Shown here: in pieces, positions 34,993 to 43,721 of the stretch
How positions within the stretch are numbered: the stretch's first letter is position 1
Layout of the letters: each line of letters opens with the position of its first letter
Source: an alpha proteobacterium BAL199
GTDB taxonomy: Bacteria > Pseudomonadota > Alphaproteobacteria > Thalassobaculales > Thalassobaculaceae
Reading direction: 5' to 3'
Length of the DNA stretch: 64,000 bases
Assembly: GCA_000171835.1 (NCBI GenBank)
Contig: ABHC01000006.1
Coordinates: 162,603-226,602 of the forward strand
The notes under the pieces: generated by a model
Told to the model about the DNA's origin: nothing
The model's input: only the letters and a program-made list of their open reading frames with translations
Database searches by the model: none
Position numbers and translations under genes: made by a program

Positions 34993-36021
34993 TCAGGCGC
35001 CGGGCCAGGTGTCGCTCAACCGGTAGCCTTGGGGCCACGGATCGTCTGGATCGACCATCAGCTGCCGGGTATCGGTGATCCAGGCCCGTCCCTCGATCGA
35101 CGGCGTGATCCAGGTCTTGCCGGTGCGCCGCTCGACCGCCTCGATGCGCCCGTCGAAACGGGAGTCGATCAGCGACGTGGCGACGAAAGGTTGCCCGACG
35201 GCGAGCTCCCCGCGGGCGTGCAGCACCGCCATGCGTGCCGAGCACCCGGTGCCGGTCGGCGATCGGTCGATCTTGCCGGGTCGGATGACGACGGCGTTCT
35301 TGGCCGTATATCCCTCGCCGAGCGGGAAGACTGGACCCGCCACCTGACAGAACGAGTAATGCGTCCATTCCGGCAGGTCGGGGTGGCTGAAGGGCAGTTG
35401 CTCGGTCGCCGCCGCCGTTATGCGGGTGCCGAGTGCTGCGATGTCGCGTGCTTCATCAGGTGTCAGCGCGAAGCCAAGATCGGCCGCCGGGACGATCACG
35501 AAACTGTCGCCGCCGAACGCGGTGTCGACGGTCAGGGTGCCGCAGCCGGCCACCTCGAGCGTGGCGTCCAGTTGGTCGGCAAATGATGGAATGTTGCGAA
35601 TCCGCACGCGCTCGACCTTCCCGCCACGACAGGTCGCTGTCGCCTCGACAAGGCCGCCCGGCGCCTCCAGCAGCATCGTGGTCACCGGCTCGGTCATCGG
35701 TACGATGCCGGTTTCCAGAAGGACCGTGGCAACACACAGGCTGTTCGAGCCGGACATCGGCGGCGTCTCGGCCGGCTCCATGATGATGAAGCCCATGGCG
35801 GCCCGAGGATCCTTGGGTGGGACCAGCAGGTTGACGTGCCTGAACACCCCGCCGCGCGGTTCGTTCAGCACCAGATTCCGCAGCTTCTCATCCCGGGCGA
35901 TGAACCGCGACTGCTCCCACAAGGTGGCGCCCGGCGGCGGGGCAACTCCCCCAACGATAACGTCGCCGACCTCGCCCTCGGCGTGGCACCCGACGATGTG
36001 GATCAGGGTGGAACTGCGCAT
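34993..36021 (-). CDS. proline racemase family protein (hydroxyproline epimerase/dehydratase type)
   Basis: Encodes 342 aa of the PRAC superfamily. The first catalytic position (MCGHG in racemases) is MSGSN, so Ser90 replaces Cys; the second (SPCGTG) is SPTGTGCS, so Thr256 replaces Cys. A Cys/Thr pair marks trans-3-hydroxy-L-proline dehydratases, but Ser/Thr is different, so simple racemisation is unlikely and dehydration of a hydroxyproline is the closest guess. GGGAGG precedes the ATG. There are no hydroxyproline genes beside it. Confidence 0.9.
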   Translation of the reverse strand: MRSSTLIHIVGCHAEGEVGDVIVGGVAPPPGATLWEQSRFIARDEKLRNLVLNEPRGGVFRHVNLLVPPKDPRAAMGFIIMEPAETPPMSGSNSLCVATVLLETGIVPMTEPVTTMLLEAPGGLVEATATCRGGKVERVRIRNIPSFADQLDATLEVAGCGTLTVDTAFGGDSFVIVPAADLGFALTPDEARDIAALGTRITAAATEQLPFSHPDLPEWTHYSFCQVAGPVFPLGEGYTAKNAVVIRPGKIDRSPTGTGCSARMAVLHARGELAVGQPFVATSLIDSRFDGRIEAVERRTGKTWITPSIEGRAWITDTRQLMVDPDDPWPQGYRLSDTWPGA

Positions 36022-36165
36022 GGGGCCTCCCGGGGTTGCCGCGAAACGATGCCTGCTCCCGGTCGGGCGGGCGACGGAAATCGGACCGGGCGCCGTTTGG
36101 ACGATGGGGAACCGGGATTTCAGCTGGTGGTTCGTCTGCCAGCGTCAACATGAACGGAGGTTGCC

Positions 36166-36840
36166 ATGCGACCGATCTCTCGCCGTTTTGCCACCGCCGC
36201 GGCGGTTCTGATGATCACGGCCGCCCCGGTCGCCACGGCCTATGCCGATCCCCCGTCGTGGGCGCCGGCGCATGGCTGGCGCGCCAAGCACGAACACAAA
36301 CACCGGCACAAGCATCGTGATCGGCAACGCGACGTGCACGTCTATCACCATTATCAGCAGCCGACCCGCTACGCCGGGCCGACCTACTATGAACAGCCGG
36401 TAATCGTTACCCGGGGCGCGTCATATGGCTGCGACCGGTCCCTGCTGACCGGCAACAAGACCCTGATGGCGCAGATCCTGGGCGGTGCCGGTGGCGCGGT
36501 TGCCGGCGCGCAGTTCGGCCAGGGCTCGGGCAAACTGGCGGCAACCGCCGGCGGCGCCTTGCTGGGTGTGCTGCTAGGAACCGAGATCGGTGGCTCGCTC
36601 GACGCGGCGGACGCGGCCTGTGCGAACCAGACCTTGGAACTGGCGGACACCGGACGTCCGGTGGTCTGGAACAACCCGGATGCCGGTGCGCAGTACACGA
36701 TGATCCCGACTCGAACCTACGAGGCGTCCGGCACCTTCTGCCGGGAGTACACCACGCGAGCTCGCGTCGGTGGCCGCTCCCAGGAGGCGTACGGCACGGC
36801 CTGTCGGCAGCCCGATGGTAGCTGGCGCATCGTTCAATAA
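36166..36840 (+). CDS. glycine-zipper surface protein (17 kDa antigen type) with His-rich N region
   Basis: Encodes 224 aa. A signal peptide ends near APVATAYA. Residues 35-65 are His/Lys/Arg-rich (HEHKHRHKHRDRQRDVHVYHH) and may bind metal or nucleic acid. Residues 105-145 are a glycine zipper (ILGGAGGAVAGAQFGQGSG), as in the Rickettsia 17 kDa surface antigen family. A C-terminal domain with two Cys (GTFCREYTTRA and GTACRQPDGSW) follows. It is an outer-membrane-associated envelope protein of unknown role. GGAGGTTGCC precedes the ATG. Confidence 0.88.
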   Translation: MRPISRRFATAAAVLMITAAPVATAYADPPSWAPAHGWRAKHEHKHRHKHRDRQRDVHVYHHYQQPTRYAGPTYYEQPVIVTRGASYGCDRSLLTGNKTLMAQILGGAGGAVAGAQFGQGSGKLAATAGGALLGVLLGTEIGGSLDAADAACANQTLELADTGRPVVWNNPDAGAQYTMIPTRTYEASGTFCREYTTRARVGGRSQEAYGTACRQPDGSWRIVQ

Positions 36841-36905
36841 GGAACCGATGGCACACTACTTGCGTTGCCTTGATCAGTACACGGCACTGCACCCAGGAGG
36901 GACAG

Positions 36906-37073
36906 ATGCGACACTTGCCGAAGTTCTCAGACGATTACGGACCGGTGACCGGCGAACTGATGAGCTCTGCGATCCTGTCAGCCGATCACGAGGAACTGGT
37001 CGACGCCTATGGCGATGACTGGTCACTGGCGGATACCGACGAGGTCGAGGTGTTCGGCGTCACCACTCACTGA
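36906..37073 (+). CDS. small acidic hypothetical protein
   Basis: Encodes 55 aa from ATG 36906, set by a near-perfect CCAGGAGG ribosome site. The protein is strongly acidic (DDYGPVTGE, DADEE-type patches, DTDEVEVFG) and Cys-free. No family is recognised. Its strong translation signal and short length suggest a small regulatory or binding protein. It overlaps the stop of the convergent esterase by 7 bp. Confidence 0.7.
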   Translation: MRHLPKFSDDYGPVTGELMSSAILSADHEELVDAYGDDWSLADTDEVEVFGVTTH

Positions 37074-37942
37074 GCGGCGGCACGGTCGGCGCGGACCACC
37101 GCGCCGATCCACCGCAGCACGGGCGCCAACTCGTCACGCCAGAGACGCCATTCATGGTCGCCGTTGTGGACGCGCAGTTCGGCTGCGTGCCCGGCTGAAC
37201 GAGCGGCTCGAAAGAACCGCAACGTGCCGCGCCACAACCCGAAACCATCGTCGTCCCCGGTCATGAGATAGAAGGCGGTCGGCCCTCCGTTGGTCCGGGC
37301 GGCGAGTGTTGTCAGCGGCGCAAAGACATTACGCTCGTTGAACGCGGCGGGCTGCAGCGGATCGCCGAACGCACCGGCAAAGAACTCAATCTGAAAGTCC
37401 GGAAACGCCGCGGCATCATCGATATCCTCGAAGATTGCCGGGCTCAGCGCCGCCGCCGCCCGAAAACGGTCCGGGTGGTGAACCGCCAGATGCAGCGCTC
37501 CGTACCCTCCCATCGACAGTCCGGCAACAAAGCGGCTGGCACGCCGGGTGTCCGTCGGATAGCGGCGGTCGACGGCGGCCATAAGATCGATGGCGATCGC
37601 GTCGTTCCAATTGCCGTAGCGCGCCGAGTTGACGTACCAGGAATTGCCGGCGCCCGGCATGACGATCAGCATCGGCACGGCATCCGGTTCGGCAAACACC
37701 GCGTCTGCGGTCGACAGGACGCCAGCGTTCATCCAGTCGCGCTGGTCACCGCCGTATCCGTGCAGCAGATACAGCACGGTCAGCGGGCCTTCCTCACGAT
37801 CTGGACGTAAGACGACCGTTGGCAGGTCGCGACCCAGCGCTGGGCTGTGAAACGTATGGTGCTCGAGCGTGCCCGCCCAAGCCGGACTCACGGCGACGGT
37901 TGCGGACAGCGCTACACCGGCGAGGATGCTCCGGGTGGTCAT
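37067..37942 (-). CDS. exported esterase / alpha-beta hydrolase (esterase D type)
   Basis: Encodes 291 aa. A signal peptide (about 23 residues, ending SPAWA) precedes an esterase D/S-formylglutathione hydrolase-like domain. The nucleophile elbow is AGLSMGGYGALHLAV, and YLLHGYGGDQRDW and GDDDGFGLWRG mark the oxyanion and acid regions; HEWRLWRDEL gives the catalytic His. It is translationally coupled to opgC (4-bp overlap), so it may act on acyl groups in the periplasm, perhaps on glucans. Confidence 0.9.
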   Translation of the reverse strand: MTTRSILAGVALSATVAVSPAWAGTLEHHTFHSPALGRDLPTVVLRPDREEGPLTVLYLLHGYGGDQRDWMNAGVLSTADAVFAEPDAVPMLIVMPGAGNSWYVNSARYGNWNDAIAIDLMAAVDRRYPTDTRRASRFVAGLSMGGYGALHLAVHHPDRFRAAAALSPAIFEDIDDAAAFPDFQIEFFAGAFGDPLQPAAFNERNVFAPLTTLAARTNGGPTAFYLMTGDDDGFGLWRGTLRFFRAARSAGHAAELRVHNGDHEWRLWRDELAPVLRWIGAVVRADRAAAQ

Positions 37943-39159
37943 TCCGCGGGGGCAACGCCTGCTGGATAGCTGGGCTGCGATCGCGCGGCGAGTGCGTGGC
38001 GGTCCTGCTCGGCGGCTGTCCGCGCGGCGTGTTCGGCCTCACGCCGCCGCCAGGGTTGGCGCTTCAGGAAGGTGCACCAGTACGCAAAGCCGATCAGGAT
38101 CGACAGGCCACCCAAATTCACCAGCATCAGCGTCAGCGGAGTACGGCCGATGACATCGAGAACCATGCCGACGATCCGAGCAAGACCCATCGACAGCAGG
38201 AAGATCGGCAGCGAGTTGCGGCCGACGGTGATCAACGGCCGGGCCCAATCGGCCAGCAGGAGATGTTCGCGGCCTTTGACCAAGGCAATGGCCAGATAGG
38301 CAAGGGCCAGGAAATGGACGTAGCGCAACAGACCGAAATCCGTCTTGTCCTGCCACATCCAGATCACCTCGCGCAGAGACCGCAAAGTCTCGAAGTTCTG
38401 CGCGGTTCCCCAATGCGCCGCCGGGATCGTCAGCGCCACGAAGCCGCCGGCCAGCCACAACAATGGCTTGGAAATCGGCGGCGGCGACACCCATCCCATC
38501 GAAAGTCCGAAGCCCGTGAAGAACAGCAACTGCCAAGCCATCGGGTTGAAGAACCATTCGCGGTCCGAGAACGGCTCGGCTGGCACGCCCCAGCCGTACA
38601 GCCAATTGGCCGTATACAAGGCCGCACAGAACGTCAGCCCTGCCCACGGATGGATCCGTGACAGCGCCATGACTACCGGCACCAGGATCAGGGCGCCGAT
38701 GTACATCGGTAGAATGTCGAAATAGTTCGGGACGTAGCTCAGGGTGAACAGGCCGATCAGCCCGTCCATCGGATTCTGAATGAACCAGTGCAGATTCAGT
38801 TGCTCCACATAGTCGTTGCCGAGCAGGCGGGTTCCGACGACCACAAGCGCGGCGATGAAAAAGAACATGCCGAGATGCGCCGCATAGATCTGCCAGACCC
38901 GATACCCGATCCGCGCCGTGCCATAGCCGAAGCTGGCTTTGACGAAGGTTCCCCCGAACGCGATTGCCGCGGCAAAGCCGGAGCAGAACACGAACATCTC
39001 GGTGGCGTCGGACCAGCCGAACCGCGCCGGGATGTATTCGTTCCACAGATTGTCGGGAACATGCGCGATGAAGATGATGAGCATTGCGACGCCGCGAAAG
39101 AAGTCGAGCCGCGGGTCGCGTACCCGAAGACCTCCTGGTGCGGGGGCGCTCGCCACCAT
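37939..39159 (-). CDS. opgC: OpgC family membrane protein (glucan succinylation type)
   Basis: Encodes 406 aa with about ten membrane helices. It starts with LRVRDPRLDFFRGVAMLIIF, the OpgC/acyltransferase-3-like N-terminal arginine and Asp-Phe-Phe-Arg-Gly motif. OpgC transfers succinyl groups to osmoregulated periplasmic glucans. GAGG precedes the ATG. It is divergent from opgH with 270 bp between them, and the esterase follows it. Confidence 0.9.
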   Translation of the reverse strand: MVASAPAPGGLRVRDPRLDFFRGVAMLIIFIAHVPDNLWNEYIPARFGWSDATEMFVFCSGFAAAIAFGGTFVKASFGYGTARIGYRVWQIYAAHLGMFFFIAALVVVGTRLLGNDYVEQLNLHWFIQNPMDGLIGLFTLSYVPNYFDILPMYIGALILVPVVMALSRIHPWAGLTFCAALYTANWLYGWGVPAEPFSDREWFFNPMAWQLLFFTGFGLSMGWVSPPPISKPLLWLAGGFVALTIPAAHWGTAQNFETLRSLREVIWMWQDKTDFGLLRYVHFLALAYLAIALVKGREHLLLADWARPLITVGRNSLPIFLLSMGLARIVGMVLDVIGRTPLTLMLVNLGGLSILIGFAYWCTFLKRQPWRRREAEHAARTAAEQDRHALAARSQPSYPAGVAPAE

Positions 39160-39429
39160 GTGAAAACCTCGCCTTCAGTGCTGTAGACCGGATCAACCTA
39201 AGAGATCGGGTGCCCGGCGGGCCAATCAACTCGGATCACCCCTGCTGACGGGATTGTGAGGGTTCTCGACACAGATGCCGCCGGTCGGTCAAGCGATACA
39301 GGTCATATCGACTCACGATCCCGTCATGCCTTTTCCGCGTATCTGGATTCCACGGAAACAGACCCACATAGTCATGCGCGGTCGGGCTGTTCGGCACCTG
39401 GGCCGATTTGCCATGAAGGGGCGTTAGGG

Positions 39430-41319
39430 ATGTCCGGCATCGATCTGTCGTCGCGGTCCAGTAGTAGTTCGGCGTTGGATACTTCGCGCGTCATGTTGCG
39501 TCGGCGAATCGTGTTTTTCACCCTGGTGTCGGCCACCTGCCTTGCGCTGTTCGGGTGGATGACCCGTCTGGTCGGCGCCGATGGCATCGACGTGTTCGAC
39601 GTGCTGATCCTGGCGCTTTACGGAGGCACGCTGCCGTGGGTGGTCATCGGCCTGTGGAACGCTGTGATTGGCGTCGCCCTGATCTACCTGAAGCGTGATT
39701 GGCTGCAGTCGGTCGTGCAGCTTCGGGGGCTGGAAGACACCAGCAGCCCCATCACCACCCGCACCGCCATCGTCATGCCGGTGTTCAACGAGGATCCGGA
39801 GCGGGTGTTCAAGCACCTGCGCGCCGTCGAGGCGTCGCTGGCGCGCGGCGGTCAGGCCGATGCGTTCGAACTGTTTCTGCTGTCCGACAGCAATGTGCCG
39901 ACGATCTTCGAAGAGGAGGAGCGGCGGTTCGAGCAGTGGCGCCTGACCTCGCCGCATCCGGAGCGCCTCCACTACCGGCGTCGGCTGGACAATGTCCGGC
40001 AGAAGGTCGGCAATCTGGAAGCGTTCTGCGACCGCTGGGGCGCCGAGTTCGACCATATGCTGGTGCTGGACGCCGACAGCCTTATGTCCGGCGACGCCAT
40101 CCTGCGGCTGGTGCGGCTGATGCAGCACAACCCGGGGCTCGGAATTCTGCAGACCTTGGTGATCGGCCTGCCGGCAGCCAGTGCGTTCGCTCGGATCTTC
40201 CAGTTCGGCATGCGCCACGGCATGCGCACCTACACCACCGGCAGTGCTTGGTGGCAGGGCGACAGCGGTCCGTACTGGGGCCACAACGCCATTCTGCGCC
40301 TGGCGCCGTTTGTCGAGCACTGCCGCCTGCCGCGCCTGCCCGGCGAAGGGCCGCTCGGCGGCGAGATCCTCAGCCACGATCAGGTCGAGGCCGCGTTGAT
40401 GCGGGCAGCCGGCTACGAGGTGCGGGTCCTGCCGATCGAGGGCGGCTCCTACGAGGAGAACCCGCCGACGCTTCCCGATTTCATCAAGCGCGACCTGCGC
40501 TGGTGTCAGGGCAACATCCAGTACTTCCGGCTGATCAACTGGAAGGTCTGGCGTCCGCTCGGTCGTCTGCAACTGGCGTTGGCGATCCTGATGTACCTGT
40601 CGCCGGTGATGTGGATGGGCTTTTTGCTCACCGGCATGCTGCGGATGGTGGCGGTCACGCTGTTTCCCGAGACCAATTTCGCGTTCATGGAAGCGGTCTG
40701 GGAACGCGCGAACTCGAGCGAGGGCATGGCCCTGTTCGCCACCATGATGACCATCGTGTTCGCCCCGAAGATCTTCGGGGTGATCGACGTCATACTGTCT
40801 ACCGCCAAGCGGCGGCGTTACGGTGGTGGTGTTCGGATGATGGCGGGTACCGTCGTCGAACTGGTGTTCGGCGTGCTGCTGTCTCCGGTCATCGCCGTGG
40901 CGCAGACCGTGTTCGTGATCTGCTTGATGTTCGGCAAGCGTGTGCAGTGGAATGTGCAGGCACGCGACTTGCGGACGGTGGCCTGGGGTCGTGCGGTGCG
41001 TGGACTGTGGGTGCAGACACTGTGTGGCATCGCGTTCGCGGGCGCGCTGTGGGCATGGGCACCGGGAGCCTTGCCGTGGGCCACTCCCTTGCTGGCGGCG
41101 TGGTTGCTCGCGGTGCCGTTCGCCGTGCTGACCTCCAACGCCCGGCTTGGCGGATGGCTTCGGCGCATCGGTTTGTGCGCGGTGCCCGAGGAACTCGATC
41201 CGACGGCTGAAGTCGCCGACGCAATGGCGCCAGCTCCGTTGTCGGTTCTTGGCCCCGCCGCTGCATTGGCACCGACGATGACCCTGCATCAAACCGTGCC
41301 TTCGCGACCTGACATCTGA
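39430..41319 (+). CDS. opgH: glucans biosynthesis glucosyltransferase MdoH
   Basis: Encodes 629 aa from ATG 39430; the frame is open farther upstream, but that part lacks a site and is not similar to anything. It has an N-terminal membrane pair, a GT2 domain with TAIVMPVFNEDPERVFKHL, DAD at LVLDADS, and the late QxxRW motif as RWCQGNIQYF, then five to six C-terminal helices. MdoH polymerises the linear beta-1,2 glucose backbone of periplasmic glucans from UDP-glucose. No opgG gene is next to it. The 270-bp upstream gap (39160-39429) is divergent from opgC and should hold both promoters. Confidence 0.93.
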   Translation: MSGIDLSSRSSSSSALDTSRVMLRRRIVFFTLVSATCLALFGWMTRLVGADGIDVFDVLILALYGGTLPWVVIGLWNAVIGVALIYLKRDWLQSVVQLRGLEDTSSPITTRTAIVMPVFNEDPERVFKHLRAVEASLARGGQADAFELFLLSDSNVPTIFEEEERRFEQWRLTSPHPERLHYRRRLDNVRQKVGNLEAFCDRWGAEFDHMLVLDADSLMSGDAILRLVRLMQHNPGLGILQTLVIGLPAASAFARIFQFGMRHGMRTYTTGSAWWQGDSGPYWGHNAILRLAPFVEHCRLPRLPGEGPLGGEILSHDQVEAALMRAAGYEVRVLPIEGGSYEENPPTLPDFIKRDLRWCQGNIQYFRLINWKVWRPLGRLQLALAILMYLSPVMWMGFLLTGMLRMVAVTLFPETNFAFMEAVWERANSSEGMALFATMMTIVFAPKIFGVIDVILSTAKRRRYGGGVRMMAGTVVELVFGVLLSPVIAVAQTVFVICLMFGKRVQWNVQARDLRTVAWGRAVRGLWVQTLCGIAFAGALWAWAPGALPWATPLLAAWLLAVPFAVLTSNARLGGWLRRIGLCAVPEELDPTAEVADAMAPAPLSVLGPAAALAPTMTLHQTVPSRPDI

Positions 41320-41387
41320 GCAACGGCGCGTACGCAGACGAAGCGCCCAGTCTTGACGTCGGTCCGCCCTCGGCGTTCTGTCTTGCC

Positions 41388-42173
41388 ATGACGTGTCGGC
41401 ACTGGGAACACCTGACGACAACCGACCTTGCGGACGGCGCGTACCGGAACGCGGTCGCCGTTCTGCCGGTTGCTGCCGTCGAGCAACACGGTCCGCACCT
41501 GCCGCTGGGTACCGATGCCATCCTGACCGACGGCGTGCTCGACGCCGCCCTGCAATGCCTGCCGGACACGGTGGATGTGCTGCGCCTGCCGACCCAGCGG
41601 ATCGGGCTCAGCCCCGAGCACGCGAACTTTGCCGGCACGCTGTCATTCGACGCTGAGACGCTGATTGCCCAGTGGACCGCGATTGGTCGGGCGGTGGCGC
41701 GAGCCGGCATCCGGCGTCTGGTGCTGCTGAATGGGCATGGCGGTCAGACAGCGCCGGTCGACATCGTGGCGATGCGGCTGCGGTCCGAATTTGGGATGAC
41801 CGTGGTGCGCTCGACCTACTTCGCGCTCATCGGTGAGCATCCGGCGATTGACGCGCGCGAGAGCGCCTTCGGCTGGCATGGCGGGCTGATTGAGACCGCA
41901 CTGATGCTGGCAATCCGCCCGGATCTGGTCCGGGTCGGCGAAGCCGCCGATTTTCGCTCCGTCGCCGAAGACATCGCGGCGGAACATTCGGCTCTGCGGG
42001 TCGAAGGCGAGACCGGTTTGGGCTGGATGGCGGAGGATCTCAACCTATCGGGGGCGACCGGCAACGCGGCGGCGGCGACTGTCGAGATCGGCCGGACCCT
42101 GCTCAATCAGGCGGCAGGCCGGTTGGGGACGCTGCTCGCTGAACTGCACGCCTTTCAAGGCATCGCCCGGTGA
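41388..42173 (+). CDS. creatininase family protein (ArfB/MftE-like)
   Basis: Encodes 261 aa. The metal site is intact: Glu32, His34 and Asp43 in VEQHGPHLPLGTD, His117 in NGHGGQ, and a Glu in HGGLIET. Creatininase-family members include the archaeal FAPy deformylase ArfB of riboflavin/F420 synthesis and the mycofactocin peptidase MftE. It overlaps the RibD-like gene by 4 bp. The pairing of a creatininase with a RibD-type reductase mirrors consecutive ArfB and ArfC steps, so deformylation of a pyrimidine nucleotide is my leading guess. Confidence 0.9.
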   Translation: MTCRHWEHLTTTDLADGAYRNAVAVLPVAAVEQHGPHLPLGTDAILTDGVLDAALQCLPDTVDVLRLPTQRIGLSPEHANFAGTLSFDAETLIAQWTAIGRAVARAGIRRLVLLNGHGGQTAPVDIVAMRLRSEFGMTVVRSTYFALIGEHPAIDARESAFGWHGGLIETALMLAIRPDLVRVGEAADFRSVAEDIAAEHSALRVEGETGLGWMAEDLNLSGATGNAAAATVEIGRTLLNQAAGRLGTLLAELHAFQGIAR

Positions 42174-42955
42174 GTAAGGCGTGGTCGGCCATCCGGGCGG
42201 CGATGGCGAAAGCGCGAAGGGTGCGGCGGGGCGAAACGCCGTCCGACGACCTGGACGGGACGTTGAATGCGCTTCGAACCCGTGACGACCTGCCGCCGGG
42301 CGGCGGGGCCCTGCTCGACCTGGTTGCCCTAGCCGCTCGAGGTTCGCTGGCAATCGGGCAATTGGGCCAGACCCTGGATGGCCGCATCGCGACGGTCAGC
42401 GGCCATTCGCACTACGTGAACGGCTCCGAGGCGCTGGATCACCTGCATCGCCTGCGGGCCCTGGTGGACGCGGTGGTGATCGGCGCCGGTACTGCTGTCG
42501 ACGACGACCCGTCGCTGACCACCCGGCGGGTCGAGGGCTCCAACCCCGTGCGGGTGCTGCTCGACCCGTCCGGGCGGGTGCCGGCTGATCGCAAACTGTT
42601 CCGGGATGGCCAGGCACCGACCTTGGTCTGCGGGCCGGTGCGACCGGGGGCCGAACGACTCGACACGTCCGGTGACCAGGAAACCCAACGGTCTCCGCGT
42701 GACGTCCTCGCCGCGCTGTCGGCCCGCGGCTTCGACATCGTGCTGGTGGAAGGGGGAGCGAAGACCGCGTCGAGCTTTCTTGATGCGCGATGCATCGACC
42801 GGTTGCACCTTCTGGTGGCGCCGACCCTGCTTGGCTCGGGGCGGCCCGGCATCGTGTTGCCGGAAGTGATGACGATGGACGGTGCGCGCCGATTCGACAG
42901 CCGGCGCTACACCTTGGGGGACGACACACTGTTCGACCTCACGCCGGCGGGATGA
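42170..42955 (+). CDS. RibD C-domain type reductase (pyrimidine/pterin reductase)
   Basis: Encodes 261 aa of the dihydrofolate reductase-like RibD_C family. Markers are GQTLDGRIATVSG, AVVIGAGTAVDDDPSLTTR (the NADPH and substrate loop), and LVEGGAKTASSFLD. The N-terminal 60 residues have no deaminase motif, so it is a stand-alone reductase like ArfC/RED rather than bifunctional RibD. It is translationally coupled to the creatininase-family gene and converges on the methyltransferase with a 17-bp overlap. Confidence 0.9.
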   Translation: MSKAWSAIRAAMAKARRVRRGETPSDDLDGTLNALRTRDDLPPGGGALLDLVALAARGSLAIGQLGQTLDGRIATVSGHSHYVNGSEALDHLHRLRALVDAVVIGAGTAVDDDPSLTTRRVEGSNPVRVLLDPSGRVPADRKLFRDGQAPTLVCGPVRPGAERLDTSGDQETQRSPRDVLAALSARGFDIVLVEGGAKTASSFLDARCIDRLHLLVAPTLLGSGRPGIVLPEVMTMDGARRFDSRRYTLGDDTLFDLTPAG

Positions 42956-43721
42956 GTAACTGATCGACGTGACCGACGGTCAACCGCGCACGTCGATCTA
43001 TTGAGCGGCTTCGCCAACTGTTGATCGACGCGCTTTCATCCGGTGCGATATCGAGCGCAGCGGACGCCCAGCCGTCGACCAGCGCCCGGCGCATTGCCAT
43101 GTCGCCTGCGTCGATGATCCAGTCGCTGGTCTCCTCGACCGCCCTCTGCCCGGTCAGTCGTGCCAACGCCAGGGCTGCGTCGGGGCCGAGGGCCGGACCG
43201 AAGCCCTTGTCGGACCGCTGATGACGGTTGACCAGTTCCAGCACGCGATCGTCAAACGGTTCGGATGGCTCCCACAGGGTCCGCCCGTCGTAGGTCAGGA
43301 CCACCAGCAGGGCGGCGCCCAGCGCATCGACGCGCGCCATCAAACGCTCCAGCCAGGTCGCGGATACCAGGTCGATCAGAGCGGACGCCGTAACGAGGTC
43401 AGTACCGGCAGGCAGCGCGCCCTCCAGGTCCGTCGCGAGATCGATGGTCTGGACAGCCATGGTTGGTGCCGTGCGCTGCGCTGCCGTCAGTAAGGCCGCG
43501 TCCGCGTCCACCAGGGTCCATGCCTGCTCAACGGGTAGTCGGGGATGCAGGTGGCGATAGTTGTTGCCGGAACCGGCACCCAGATCGACCACGGACAGCG
43601 GCCGGCCGGTTCGGGTGACGCGCTGCGACGTCCACGATCCAAGCCGCCCTTCCAGCATGCGGGATCGTGCTCGGGTGTCGAATCCGGCCCGCAGGCCCAG
43701 CCAGTCCTCCGAGAAGCTCAC
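42939..43721 (-). CDS. class I SAM-dependent methyltransferase
   Basis: Encodes 260 aa from a GTG that overlaps the stop of the GT4 gene (GTGA). SAM motif I is VVDLGAGSGNNYRHL, preceded by an N-terminal helical lead. It probably methylates the product of the local cluster, though the acceptor is unknown. Its 3' end overlaps the convergent reductase by 17 bp. Confidence 0.88.
   Translation of the reverse strand: MSFSEDWLGLRAGFDTRARSRMLEGRLGSWTSQRVTRTGRPLSVVDLGAGSGNNYRHLHPRLPVEQAWTLVDADAALLTAAQRTAPTMAVQTIDLATDLEGALPAGTDLVTASALIDLVSATWLERLMARVDALGAALLVVLTYDGRTLWEPSEPFDDRVLELVNRHQRSDKGFGPALGPDAALALARLTGQRAVEETSDWIIDAGDMAMRRALVDGWASAALDIAPDESASINSWRSRSIDRRARLTVGHVDQLLIPPA

Noticed and set aside
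39424..41421. A 665-residue minus-strand open frame across opgH
   Set aside because: Antisense to a well conserved glucosyltransferase; composition is His/Arg/Gln-rich, as expected for a shadow.
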